A model generated the notes under the pieces. It was not told the DNA's origin, did not search any database, and was given only the letters and a program-made list of their open reading frames with translations. The position numbers were made by a program, and so were the translations under genes. From Peribacillus saganii (GTDB taxonomy: Bacteria > Bacillota > Bacilli > Bacillales > DSM-1321): a DNA stretch of 33,595 bases. This document shows, in pieces, positions 24,269 to 32,656 of this stretch. Each line of letters opens with the position of its first letter. Position 1 is the first letter of the stretch. The DNA lies in assembly GCF_003429095.1 (NCBI RefSeq), contig NZ_QVTE01000065.1, forward strand, positions 1-33,595, in the 5' to 3' direction.

Positions 24269-24553
24269 TCAGTAGTTGTCATCCCATCCTCCGTACCCAT
24301 AACCGCCTCCGTATCCGCCTCCGTATCCGCCTCCATAGCCATATCCCGGATAATATGGGTAATACGGATAGTATGGATAGGAGGGATAATAGGGATAGTA
24401 TGGATAATAATAAGGGCGACGCGGCCTTGGTCTTGGTCTTGGCCTTGGATAAGAGTATCCGTAAGGCTGCTGCCGCTGATCAATTTGCTCCATAAAGTTA
24501 AGACCATTTTCCATCATTTGAGGATATTCCGGATTTATATATTGTGGCTGCAT
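24269..24553 (-). CDS. Tyr/Pro/Gly-rich low-complexity small protein
   Basis: 94 residues. The ordinary N-terminal part (MQPQYINPEYPQMMENGLNF, MEQIDQRQQPYGYSYP) is followed by (PR)5, a run of PYYPYYP-type repeats and three to four GGGY repeats, ending GYGGWDDNY. GGGAGGT stands 6 nt before the ATG, which supports this frame over two overlapping open frames produced by the repetitive DNA. There is no signal peptide. Such composition is seen in spore-coat and adhesive proteins that crosslink through Tyr, but I cannot assign it to a named family. Confidence 0.7.
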   Translation of the reverse strand: MQPQYINPEYPQMMENGLNFMEQIDQRQQPYGYSYPRPRPRPRPRRPYYYPYYPYYPSYPYYPYYPYYPGYGYGGGYGGGYGGGYGYGGWDDNY

Positions 24554-24679
24554 AACGTACCTCCCAGAAAGTTAACTACCCTACACCATATTCAACAGTG
24601 CATTTTTAGGTGTATGTCCCTTTCGTACCGAAATCATGGGATGAATTCATTGTAGCCCTGTTTGTATGCACTGGCCGAC

Positions 24680-24710
24680 AAAAAAGAGACCTTCCTGCAT
24701 AGTAGGTCTC
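24680..24710 (-). terminator. terminator of lcfB
   Basis: Minus-strand stem GAGACCT/AGGTCTC with an 11-nt loop followed by TTTTTT, 15 bp after the lcfB stop. Confidence 0.85.
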
Positions 24711-24725
24711 CTGCGATTTTAGATA

Positions 24726-26279
24726 TTAATGGTTCTGCAATATTTGACTTCTTAATGACCTTCGCAGTATTTTTCCAGTCGTATTCTTCGGCAGCTCCTC
24801 GAGAAAATCAATCTGGCTTGGAAGCTTATACTTAGCAAGGTGCTCTGAGCAGAAAGCCTTCAATTCTGCTTCTGTTAATAAGTCATTTTTCTTCACTACA
24901 AAGCAGTGGACTGTTTCACCCTGATTTGGATCTGGAACCCCAATTACCGCGGCTTCCACTACATCTGGATGAGAGTAAAGCACTTCTTCCACTTCTCTTG
25001 GGTAAACATTGTAACCTCCGACAATGACCATGTCTTTTTTACGGTCAACTATGTAAAAATACCCTTCATCGTCCATCCTTGCCAGGTCACCTGTGTATAG
25101 CCAGCCATCTTTAATGGCAGCTGCTGTTTCCTCGGGAAGCTTGTAATAACCCTTCATTACATTTGGCCCTTTTACAACTAATTCGCCAACTTGCCCTACT
25201 GGAACTTCCTCTCCCAGCTCGTCGACAACCCTGTTTTCCACGTGAATTATTGAGGTTCCGATTGAACCCGGTTTTCTCGGACGGTCAAGCGGGTTAAAGC
25301 ATGTAACAGGTGATGCTTCAGATAATCCATACCCCTCCGAAATCTGAACATTAAACTTTTTTTCAAAGCTATTAAGAAGCGCAACCGGCATGGAAGCCCC
25401 ACCGGAGATACATAGGCGGAGCGACTTAAGATCTTCTGCTGTCCCTTCTTCGTATTGATAAAGGAAATTGTACATTGTAGGGACACCCGCAAACAATGTA
25501 ATCTCATATTCCGATGCAATCCGGAACACTTCCTTCGGGCTGAATCTCGGAACGATTACAAGAGTTCCCCCGCTCATTAACGGTGCATTCAATGCCACGG
25601 TAAGGCAGAAAACATGAAACATTGGCAATGCAGTGATCACTCTGTCATTTTCATTAATTTTCAGGTAGTCGGCGACATCTTGAGCATTTGAATATAAATT
25701 TTTATGCGTTAGCATCGCTCCTTTTGGTTTGCCAGTTGTCCCAGAAGTATAAAGGATAATAGCCGTTTCATCTTCCTCAAGCTCTGGTCCCTGGAAACCT
25801 GCGTCTCCTGAAGCGACTACGGATGTAAACGATTTCAATTTAGGGTAAATTGACAAAGAATGAACGTCTAGTCCGCCCTTCTCCTCAGTAGTATCACAAG
25901 AAATCACATGCTCTACCCCAGGAAGCAATGAATCCATTTTCTCCATTAATGGCAAAAGTATATCAAGCGTGATAACTGTTCTTACATCTCCATTGTTCAG
26001 GATATAGCCAATCTCGTCAGGTGTATAAATCGGATTGATTGGTATTACTGTTGCACCTAATCGCAGTGCACCATATAACCCAATAATGAAATAAGGAGAG
26101 TTGCCCAAAAGCAATGCAACATGGTCCCCTTTTTTCACCCCTAATTTACCAAGGCCATCTGCGAATTTGGTTACTGAAGCATCTAGCTCCGCGTAAGTTG
26201 TTGCCTGATCCATAAAATAAAACGCCGGTTTGCCTGCCGATATCAAAGATGTTTCATGAAGCTTTGCCGATAAATTCAT
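24726..26279 (-). CDS. lcfB: long-chain fatty acid--CoA ligase LcfB
   Basis: 517 residues, AMP-forming ANL enzyme making long-chain acyl-CoA for beta-oxidation. Motifs: P-loop [11 protein letters not shown] (residues 177-187), [40 protein letters not shown], and the catalytic Lys in [15 protein letters not shown] is 4 nt before the ATG, with GGGGGA further upstream. A perfect FadR-type palindrome lies 33-53 bp upstream, as known for lcfB (yhfL) in B. subtilis, so it should be repressed until long-chain acyl-CoA releases FadR. Single-gene unit with its own terminator. Confidence 0.93.
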   Translation of the reverse strand: MNLSAKLHETSLISAGKPAFYFMDQATTYAELDASVTKFADGLGKLGVKKGDHVALLLGNSPYFIIGLYGALRLGATVIPINPIYTPDEIGYILNNGDVRTVITLDILLPLMEKMDSLLPGVEHVISCDTTEEKGGLDVHSLSIYPKLKSFTSVVASGDAGFQGPELEEDETAIILYTSGTTGKPKGAMLTHKNLYSNAQDVADYLKINENDRVITALPMFHVFCLTVALNAPLMSGGTLVIVPRFSPKEVFRIASEYEITLFAGVPTMYNFLYQYEEGTAEDLKSLRLCISGGASMPVALLNSFEKKFNVQISEGYGLSEASPVTCFNPLDRPRKPGSIGTSIIHVENRVVDELGEEVPVGQVGELVVKGPNVMKGYYKLPEETAAAIKDGWLYTGDLARMDDEGYFYIVDRKKDMVIVGGYNVYPREVEEVLYSHPDVVEAAVIGVPDPNQGETVHCFVVKKNDLLTEAELKAFCSEHLAKYKLPSQIDFLEELPKNTTGKILRRSLRSQILQNH

Positions 26280-26312
26280 ACTTCTCCATCCCCCTTTTAT
26301 CTGGAACCAACC

Positions 26313-26332
26313 ATGAATGAATACTCATTCAT
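26313..26332. promoter_or_regulatory. FadR operator of lcfB
   Basis: ATGAATGA-ATAC-TCATTCAT is a perfect inverted repeat and fits the Bacillus FadR consensus TGAATGANTANTCATTCA at every fixed base. It lies just upstream of the lcfB ribosome binding site. Confidence 0.9.
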
Positions 26333-27030
26333 TTTTTAGCATTTTGAAATTTCAAAATATATTATATTAAAAGAATTCATTTTCGGCAATGTTTATGTTA
26401 CAAAACTCTCCAATAGGCGAGCTGACTAAAGTAACATTGTTGGCCGGCCAAGGCGGTTCACATCCAGCTCTGCAGTAGTAAGGCTGTAACTGGCACCAAA
26501 GCCTGTGTCCTGCTTTTTTGTTATAGAATGCTGGAATCACATTTTTTATTATTAGATTCTTATTCAGTGAAAAATCCCCTATTGAAAGGGTCTTATCTAC
26601 GAAATTTACTAATTTGATTCTGTTTTTGATTATTTTGCGTTTGCTCCTCCGTAAGCGGCTCATTTGAATTCTCAATTGTAACCCGCACCTGTCCAATGTA
26701 GACGATTGTTCACTTTCTGCGCGACTGCAAAATTACCTTACAAGGGAACAAATGTTATCTAATGATGAGATTGATACCCTGATCTAAATATTAAAAGTTT
26801 CCTTAAATACCCTATCCGCTTTTATTTGGGAAAATAAAACTTATTGAATTGGAGTCTATGTCAATGACCGCTATTTTCTTTTCCAAATTTTCACCATCCT
26901 CACTTATGTTTTTACCTCCGTGAATTGGTATAAGAACATACAATAGCCTGTATAGAGATCCTTTCCATACAGGCTATTGTAACAACTTTGTTTTATCATG
27001 CTTCCGTTCGGACATCGGCAGGATTATCCA
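26333..27030. other. about 700-bp region with decayed coding fragments between lcfB and lplJ
   Basis: No intact gene. Minus-strand fragments that look protein-like but are broken: 26823-26900 region (GGKNISEDGENLEKK then IAVIDIDSNSISFIFPNKSG and stop), another ending TEEQTQNNQKQNQISKFRR and stop near 26597, and one with TGFGASYSLTTAELDVNRLG near 26430-26510. None has a clean start and ribosome binding site and I cannot name the parent genes. In B. subtilis, yhfK lies between lcfB and lplJ, but I see no dehydrogenase motif. A 14-bp perfect hairpin closes the region on the lplJ side. Confidence 0.4.
26940..26980 (-). terminator. 14-bp perfect hairpin downstream of lplJ, likely terminator
   Basis: ACAATAGCCTGTAT and its exact complement around a 13-nt loop. 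The T run after it is poor on both strands, so termination is probable but not certain. It lies 50 bp after the lplJ stop. Confidence 0.5.
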
Positions 27031-28020
27031 TTAATAGATTAAATCAATCAAATCCTCACGTGAAACATTACCAAAATAATGTTTGATGTCAATGTCCTGT
27101 AACTGTTTTTCAATTTCATTCCGCTCATATTTGCTTCCGATCAGCCTGCTTTCAATATCTTCTACGTCTCCTAGGCCAAAAAAGTCTCCATATATCTTAC
27201 AATTGTCAATTACACCCTTCGAAATATCGAGACGAAAATCAATCGATCCAACCGGGAATCTGCGTGAGTGCTGCAGATTGAATTTGGGTGATTTTCCGTA
27301 ATTCCAATCCCAATTCCGATAGCGTTCTTCTGAAAGCTTGTGGATTTTTTCCCAATCATCGTCTGTTAGGACATACTCCGGAATTTCAATTGAACCTTCA
27401 AAAATATTCTTAAGCAGCAGAAAACGGAATTGCTCCATTGTTATAGGCTCATTCAAAAACTCTGATATATTGGCCACCCTGCTCCTGATTGATTTAATCC
27501 CTTTTGATTCAATCTTGTCCTTTTTGACCCTTAAGGCAGAAACTACATTTTTCAGCTCAGAGTTCAGCATTAAGGTACCATGGCTAAACATCCGTCCTCT
27601 TGTGGAGAACTGGGCGTTTCCTGAGATCTTCCGCCCTTCGGCAAGAATATCGTTTCTGCCGCTAAGCTCGGCCTTTACTCCCAATTTTTTCAAGACAGCA
27701 GTAACAGGTTCAGTGAACTTTTGGAAATTGTGAAAGCTGTCCCCATCATCCTTTGTAATAAAACTGAAGTTTAGGTTTCCGTGGTCATGGTACACCGCTC
27801 CTCCTCCGGAAAGCCTGCGCACGACCTTTATGTCATTTTTCTCGACATATTCTGTATTAATTTCTTCAATGGTATTCTGGTTTTTACCAATGATAATGGA
27901 AGGTTCATTTATGTAAAACAATAAATACGTTTCGTTGATATCCAGGTTTCTTAGTGCGTATTCCTCAATGGCCAGATTTATGCGAGGATCTGTGATCCCT
28001 TTGTTATCAATAAACAGCAT
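27031..28020 (-). CDS. lplJ: lipoate--protein ligase LplJ
   Basis: 329 residues from ATG, with GGAGG 7 nt upstream; a GTG one codon earlier is less likely. Motifs of the LplA/LplJ family: RRLSGGGAVYHDHGNLNFSF (lipoyl-binding loop), GRNDILAEGRKISGNAQ with the catalytic Lys, and the C-terminal domain found in complete ligases. It activates free lipoate with ATP and attaches it to dehydrogenase E2 and GcvH proteins. It starts 15 bp after yhfI on the same strand, giving a yhfI-lplJ operon as in B. subtilis. Confidence 0.95.
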   Translation of the reverse strand: MLFIDNKGITDPRINLAIEEYALRNLDINETYLLFYINEPSIIIGKNQNTIEEINTEYVEKNDIKVVRRLSGGGAVYHDHGNLNFSFITKDDGDSFHNFQKFTEPVTAVLKKLGVKAELSGRNDILAEGRKISGNAQFSTRGRMFSHGTLMLNSELKNVVSALRVKKDKIESKGIKSIRSRVANISEFLNEPITMEQFRFLLLKNIFEGSIEIPEYVLTDDDWEKIHKLSEERYRNWDWNYGKSPKFNLQHSRRFPVGSIDFRLDISKGVIDNCKIYGDFFGLGDVEDIESRLIGSKYERNEIEKQLQDIDIKHYFGNVSREDLIDLIY

Positions 28021-28035
28021 CACAATTCCTCCAGA

Positions 28036-28770
28036 TTATAGCTGAAATTCCATATCGCTTTGGGCGATAGCTATTTCACGGGTGAATATCTCAGAAGCTT
28101 CCTTTTTCAGCTGGGACAATTCTCCAAAGTGCGGTAAATGTGTCAGCATAAGCAGCATTGCGTTAGCCTGATGCGCAACCCTTCCTGCATCCCTGCTAGT
28201 CATATGGCCCGCTCCTGACCCATCCACATGGCCGTAAAAATTGCTTTCGCAAAGGAGGAGATTTGCGTCGGCTGCAAAGTCGGACAATTCATCCATATAC
28301 GCTGTATCACCTGTATATACGAGCGTCTTTCCACCCGATTCTATTCTCATAGCAAAGCACGGAACTGGGTGTATTGTCTTCATGAATGTAAATTTAAAAG
28401 GCCCGATGTTAACTGGCTTGTCTTCTGTATACTCTATTCCCTTTGTGATATCCTTGTAGGTTAATTTTTCGAACTCAACCCTATCGAGGGTATGGCCGTA
28501 GATTGGCAAGTTTTTTTTCTCATTGCCAAGAAAACTGCCTATAAGCAGGGCATGCTGAAGAACTCCAATGTCGGCCACATGATCTGGATGGTAATGGGAA
28601 AGCACAACAGCATCCAGTTCTTCAGGCTTCAAATGGTTTTGAAGCCTTGACAGCACACCGCTCCCACAATCAATCAACAACTTGAAATTCTCGCATTCAA
28701 GCAGGTACCCAGAACTCGCTTCGTTCTTTGCCGGATAGCCGCCCCAGCATCCTATTACCGTTAATTTCAT
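28036..28770 (-). CDS. yhfI: metallo-beta-lactamase-fold hydrolase YhfI
   Basis: 244 residues, MBL fold of the RNase Z-like type. The metal site SHYHPDH (His59, His61, Asp63, His64), then HPVPCFAMRIES, YTGDTAYMDEL (Asp ligand) and a late LTHLPHFGE His are all present. AGGAG precedes the ATG. The substrate is unknown in the family; the conserved pairing with lplJ suggests, but does not show, a related role. Confidence 0.9.
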   Translation of the reverse strand: MKLTVIGCWGGYPAKNEASSGYLLECENFKLLIDCGSGVLSRLQNHLKPEELDAVVLSHYHPDHVADIGVLQHALLIGSFLGNEKKNLPIYGHTLDRVEFEKLTYKDITKGIEYTEDKPVNIGPFKFTFMKTIHPVPCFAMRIESGGKTLVYTGDTAYMDELSDFAADANLLLCESNFYGHVDGSGAGHMTSRDAGRVAHQANAMLLMLTHLPHFGELSQLKKEASEIFTREIAIAQSDMEFQL

Positions 28771-28902
28771 ATACTCACTCCTATGTCTAATTAAAGTTCA
28801 ATAGATAATGATTCAGCCCCAAATAAGGGAGCTTCGGTTTTCTTTCAATATAAACCATTATGCCCATTTTTTCATCTTTTTGAAATTTGTTATAAAACAT
28901 CA

Positions 28903-28931
28903 TTGACATGTTTCACCTGTTATAATACACT
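28903..28931 (+). promoter_or_regulatory. probable promoter of yhfH
   Basis: TTGACA, 17 bp, TACACT; a TATAAT also lies inside the spacer at 28921 but only 12 bp from TTGACA. The start of yhfH is about 65 bp further on. Confidence 0.45.
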
Positions 28932-28996
28932 ACTAGTAACAAAAGAAAACAAACTGTTTCTACTATTCTGAAAAATTTAATTGGAGGCTGATGATC

Positions 28997-29128
28997 ATGA
29001 TCCAAAGCAGCATTGAATTTTTTAAAAACCTGCCCGCCAAGCAGTGCAGTGAGTGCGGCGAAAAAATCGAAGAACAGCACGAGTGCTACGGCAACAAGTG
29101 CGACAAGTGCAACCATATCTCCAATTGA
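28997..29128 (+). CDS. yhfH: YhfH-family small Cys-rich protein
   Basis: 43 residues from the ATG at 28997, which lies 9 nt after GGAGG; the ATG at 28991 is only 3 nt away. Sequence features: SIEFFKNLPAKQ at the N-terminus, then CSEC, and later CYGNKCDKC. The two CxxC pairs and an extra Cys suggest a small zinc-ribbon-like knuckle. Position next to yhfI matches B. subtilis yhfH. The function is unknown. An antisense open frame over it is a shadow. Confidence 0.85.
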   Translation: MIQSSIEFFKNLPAKQCSECGEKIEEQHECYGNKCDKCNHISN

Positions 29129-29236
29129 TTTTTAATACTGGGTACTACATCTGCTTAACACCTTGAGAGCGGATGCTTCCATATTATGTTCTGGTTATAG
29201 TTGCCAAACAAAACTCTCTCTACCATTGCTATATGC

Positions 29237-29275
29237 AAAAAACCGGCTGCCAAAACTGGCAACTGGTTCTTTTTT
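29237..29275. terminator. bidirectional terminator between yhfH and yhgE
   Basis: AAAAAACCGGCTGCCA...TGGCAACTGGTTCTTTTTT: a TGCCA/TGGCA stem extended by AACC/GGTT with small internal mismatches and A/T tails on both sides, between converging genes. Confidence 0.8.
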
Positions 29276-29298
29276 GTATATCCGTTAAAACTGTTATA

Positions 29299-31512
29299 TT
29301 ACACGTTTTCCTTTCCTTTACTGGAAAAAGCGGAATAGCTCCTTTTATATTTAAAACTAAAGTAGCCAATGGTTCCAGCGATAAATACTGCTGTAAAACC
29401 TAATAGCACATAGGCATTTTCCCACATAAAGACGAAGTTTCCGCTTGAAATGACTTCCTTAAAGCCCTGAACCGAATATGTCATGGGCAGGAATGAATTA
29501 AAAACCTGCAGCTGAGCTGGAATTAATTCCAGCGGGAAGGTTCCGGCACTTGTTGTAAGCTGCAGGATTAAGATGATAATTGCAGCGAATCTCCCTGGGT
29601 CTCCTAATGACGTTACAAAGAACTGAATAAGTGTAATAAATACCAGACTTGTTATAATGGCAAAAAGCATAAACAAAGGTACATTTTGCACCTTAATCCC
29701 CAATCCCCATAATAAAATAGCTGATGCAATAAGGGCCTGAATTATTCCGGCTCCAGCCAATACGCCAAACTTGCCTATGAACCAGCTGAAGCCATTTTTT
29801 GGAGTGACCGCTGGCTCTCTCAGTGGATACACAATCGATAGCATCAGTGCTCCGACAAATAATCCTAATGACAGGAAGTAAGGTGCAAAGCCTGTTCCAT
29901 AGTTTGGAACATGATTGATTACGTCCTTCTCTACTTTTACAGGTGAAGCCATCATATTAAAGGTTTTATCATCCGCTTTTACACCAGAAGCTTTTTCTTT
30001 TGCATCGTCCAGTTTCTCCTTAAACTCTTTTGATCCTTCTGCAAGCTTTGATGTTCCACTGGTTATCTTAGATGATCCGTCAGCCAGCTGGCCTGCACCA
30101 TCCGCCAGCGCAGCTGTTCCATCTTCAAGCTGTGTTATTCCGTTTGAAAGACTTTCTGCTCCGCCGGCTAGCTTGCCTGCACCTTCTTTTGCTTCACTTA
30201 ATTTAGCACTAACCTGGGAAATTCCTGCTGTCATTTCCGTTTGGCCAGCCTGAAGCTGCTGGCTGCCTGATTGCAGCTCACCGCCTGCTTTGCTTAATTT
30301 TTCCAAACTTTGCTGAAGCTTTGTTTGACCATTATTTAACTCATCCAGCTTCACCGCTAGCTGTCCTGCGCCGGATGAAAGCTGTCCAGCGGATTGTGAG
30401 AGCTTAGCTGTTGCGGATGCCACTTCACCGCTGCCAGCATTGATCTTTCCAAATGCTGCAGTTAACTCAGCTTGTTTATCGGCTGGAAGGGATGCCAACA
30501 ATGGTCCAAGCATAGTTTGCAGTTCTGCCACTCCAGACTGCAGCTGTGAAGCACCATTTGATGTATTGGCCGCGCCTTCTTTAAATGAATTTAGGTTATC
30601 GCTAAGCTTCACTGCCCCTTGATGTATTTGGGCAGTCCCATTGACTATTTGGGAACTTGCCTGGTTAGCAGCCTCAGTTCCTTGATGTACCTGTAACATA
30701 CCAGTAACAAGCGCTTCTGAACCAGCCTCAGCCTTCTTCGCTCCGTCCAGCAGCTGCCGCTGTCCTTCTGAAAGTTTAACAAGACCTTCAGCCAGCTCCT
30801 TCGTGCCACTTGTCAGCTTGGTTGAACCACTTTGCACCTTTACAGCGCCACTACGAAATTCAAGTTGTTTTTCCGCAAGCATGGAGAGTTTTTCCTGAAG
30901 CGTTTTTGCTCCCGAGTTCACTTCATCGATTCCTGAATTTAATATTTCTGCATTTTTACTGGCAGCAGTAAAACCATCAGTCATCTTCGATATACTATCA
31001 AACATGGTTTCTGCATATGTTTCCGTTACCTTCTCTGATAATGAAACCTTAATCCGGGCAACTGCTGTTTCCCCGATTTGAGACGATAGAAAGTTGTAGC
31101 TCTCATTCGGAACATATTTTAATTCCAGTTTTTCCGGGTTTTCATTTAAAAGAGTAGTTGCATTTCTTGAAAATGACTCAGGAATTTCAACTAATAAATA
31201 GTAGTCCTGATCTTTCAGTTTTTTATAACCTTCATCTTTTTGTACAAAGTGAAAATCAAATTCGTCACTTTCCTTCAATTTTTTAACAAAATCATTACCA
31301 AGTTCTATAGCCTCACCATCCATTTCAGCACCTTTGTCACCGTTTACGATTGCAACAGGCAATTGGTCCAAATGCTTATATGGATCCCAGAAAGCCCACA
31401 AAAACATTCCGCTATATAAAATAGGAATAAAAAGCACAGCCAAAATCGGAATGAGGAGTTTCCGATTCGACAAGATTGCCTTTAACTCTTGTATCAATAA
31501 TTTACCGCCCAC
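29299..31512 (-). CDS. yhgE: YhgE/Pip-type membrane protein
   Basis: 737 residues from a GTG start preceded by AGGAGG at 7 nt; an ATG at 31548 lies inside the operator and upstream of that site, so I reject it. Layout: a first membrane segment near the N-terminus (ILSNRKLLIPILAVLFIPIL), a large extracytoplasmic part with long runs of L-x-x-G-type repeats (SGTKELAEGLVKLSEGQ, DGTAALADGAGQLADGSS), then five membrane segments resembling an ABC-2-type permease. This is the family of the lactococcal phage-infection protein Pip and B. subtilis YhgE, often linked to secretion of LXG/type VII-related cargo or to phage adsorption. It is under the adjacent TetR regulator. Confidence 0.9.
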   Translation of the reverse strand: MGGKLLIQELKAILSNRKLLIPILAVLFIPILYSGMFLWAFWDPYKHLDQLPVAIVNGDKGAEMDGEAIELGNDFVKKLKESDEFDFHFVQKDEGYKKLKDQDYYLLVEIPESFSRNATTLLNENPEKLELKYVPNESYNFLSSQIGETAVARIKVSLSEKVTETYAETMFDSISKMTDGFTAASKNAEILNSGIDEVNSGAKTLQEKLSMLAEKQLEFRSGAVKVQSGSTKLTSGTKELAEGLVKLSEGQRQLLDGAKKAEAGSEALVTGMLQVHQGTEAANQASSQIVNGTAQIHQGAVKLSDNLNSFKEGAANTSNGASQLQSGVAELQTMLGPLLASLPADKQAELTAAFGKINAGSGEVASATAKLSQSAGQLSSGAGQLAVKLDELNNGQTKLQQSLEKLSKAGGELQSGSQQLQAGQTEMTAGISQVSAKLSEAKEGAGKLAGGAESLSNGITQLEDGTAALADGAGQLADGSSKITSGTSKLAEGSKEFKEKLDDAKEKASGVKADDKTFNMMASPVKVEKDVINHVPNYGTGFAPYFLSLGLFVGALMLSIVYPLREPAVTPKNGFSWFIGKFGVLAGAGIIQALIASAILLWGLGIKVQNVPLFMLFAIITSLVFITLIQFFVTSLGDPGRFAAIIILILQLTTSAGTFPLELIPAQLQVFNSFLPMTYSVQGFKEVISSGNFVFMWENAYVLLGFTAVFIAGTIGYFSFKYKRSYSAFSSKGKENV

Positions 31513-31532
31513 TATTACCCCTCCTGGTTGAG

Positions 31533-31555
31533 TGACCAATTTGTTCATCTGGTCA
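31533..31555. promoter_or_regulatory. operator 1 (TGACC-N13-GGTCA) before yhgE
   Basis: A 23-bp inverted repeat between yhgD and yhgE, repeated upstream of yhgD at 32176-32198 with the same 13-bp spacing and a shared inner TTTGTTCA (in opposite orientation). Probable YhgD binding site. Confidence 0.75.
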
Positions 31556-31584
31556 TTTTATTCTAAAAAAATGAGGATTATCTG

Positions 31585-32160
31585 CTAGAATTTCGACAAT
31601 CCTTTAAAAAGATAAAGCTGAAATAACTCTGCAATTTCCTTTTTGTTTAATGGCTTATGTCTTTTTTCCCAATCAAAGATTAGCGCAATATAAATCTTTA
31701 GCATCATAAAAGCAGTCAGCTCAGGATCACATTTCCGAATTTCACCCTTTTCAATTGCTATTTCTACTTTTTCTTTAATATAGCTTACAATCTCAGCTTC
31801 TACTTTACTTACCATTTCTAAAACTGCCGGTGTACCGATTTCTTTTTCTTCTTGGAGAAGCTTAATGGTAAACTGGTGCTCCAGCCTGTATTTTAAAAGC
31901 CTATAAAGAGCCCTATGGACATTTTCATAAAAGGAAAGATTAACGTCAATCGATTCTTCCGCTTCCTGTTTCATCTCGAAAATCAGATTTTGAACAATTT
32001 CACCAAAGAGTTCTTCTTTATTTGTAAAAAAAGTATAAATTGTCCCCTTGCCAACATTAGCAATTTTTGCTACTTGTTCCATTGTCGTTGCTTTATATCC
32101 AAATTGGGAAAAAGACTTCGCAGCAGCGTCTAATATAAGTTTTTTACGGTTGACAGCCAT
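31585..32160 (-). CDS. yhgD: TetR-family repressor (YhgD-like)
   Basis: 191 residues from ATG, with AGGAG 7 nt upstream; upstream in-frame extension covers the operator and is rejected. N-terminal TetR helix-turn-helix: KLILDAAAKSFSQFGYKATT, then MEQVAKIANVGKGTIYTFF and NKEELF. The C-terminal ligand domain is divergent. It lies 72 bp before yhgE on the same strand, and both have the same operator, so it probably represses itself and yhgE. Confidence 0.92.
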   Translation of the reverse strand: MAVNRKKLILDAAAKSFSQFGYKATTMEQVAKIANVGKGTIYTFFTNKEELFGEIVQNLIFEMKQEAEESIDVNLSFYENVHRALYRLLKYRLEHQFTIKLLQEEKEIGTPAVLEMVSKVEAEIVSYIKEKVEIAIEKGEIRKCDPELTAFMMLKIYIALIFDWEKRHKPLNKKEIAELFQLYLFKGLSKF

Positions 32161-32175
32161 TCGCTCACTCCTGAT

Positions 32176-32198
32176 TGACCAACTGAACAAAACGGTCA
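32176..32198. promoter_or_regulatory. operator 2 (TGACC-N13-GGTCA) at the yhgD promoter
   Basis: Matches operator 1 in arm sequence and spacing. It overlaps the -10 of the yhgD promoter, a classic repressor position. Confidence 0.75.
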
Positions 32199-32223
32199 TA
32201 AAGTTCAACAATAATAATATCAA
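32195..32223 (-). promoter_or_regulatory. sigma-A promoter of yhgD
   Basis: On the minus strand TTGATA, exactly 17 bp, TATGAC. The -10 runs into the operator. Confidence 0.6.
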
Positions 32224-32364
32224 AATGTTTCTTGCAATGCAAATAATTTTTGTATTAGTATATCGGGTTCAGAAGCACAATACCGTTTGTAAAAAAACTT
32301 ATTCCCTGGTTATCTTCTCCGATACATCAAATTTTCCTTCAATGCCTTCCTCCACAGTTCTGTT

Positions 32365-32538
32365 TCACCCAGCGAAAAAAGCTCCATCTATTTTGTTATT
32401 TTGATGGCCCGGTATCTCCACATGGAATCCCTCATAATCAAAATAAGCGGATTTTGTTGATTCCGGATCATGATTGAAACCGTGGATTAAAGCAGCAATC
32501 CCAAGAAAGAGGGTATTATCATCCTCTTGAGATCTTTT
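32365..32538 (-). pseudogene. unidentified coding relic
   Basis: A minus-strand frame of 57 codons without start or ribosome binding site reads DDNTLFLGIAALIHGFNHD, then PESTKSAYFDYEGFHVEIPG, and stops. After the stop, protein-like sequence goes on in another frame (EEGIEGKFDVSEKITRE and stop near 32314). The composition looks like real coding sequence that has been frameshifted. I do not recognise the family. Confidence 0.35.
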
Positions 32539-32656
32539 TCAACATTAATCTATATATTTTCTTAAGGGGGGAGAGAGATACTGTTGATCAGTCCGTTTTA
32601 TTGATCAGTTTTAATCACATAGAATAATTTAACCTTAATTTTCAATTTATTTGGTG

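Larger units (their letters stand above)
32161..32656. other. about 500-bp upstream region of yhgD
   Basis: It holds the yhgD operator and promoter (32176-32223) and a broken minus-strand coding fragment (32365-32538). Nothing else was recognised. Confidence 0.5.

Noticed and set aside
24259..24507. overlapping open frames in the other frames of the Tyr/Pro/Gly gene
   Set aside because: Repetitive DNA leaves all frames open; only the 24269-24553 frame has GGGAGGT before its ATG.
26367..26696. 109-codon minus-strand ORF
   Set aside because: Would start at TTG without ribosome binding site, composition is odd, and protein-like fragments lie in other frames; more likely decayed DNA.
28913..29116. 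67-codon minus-strand open frame over yhfH
   Set aside because: Antisense to the small Cys-rich gene, low-complexity Val/Ala/Leu start, no ribosome binding site.
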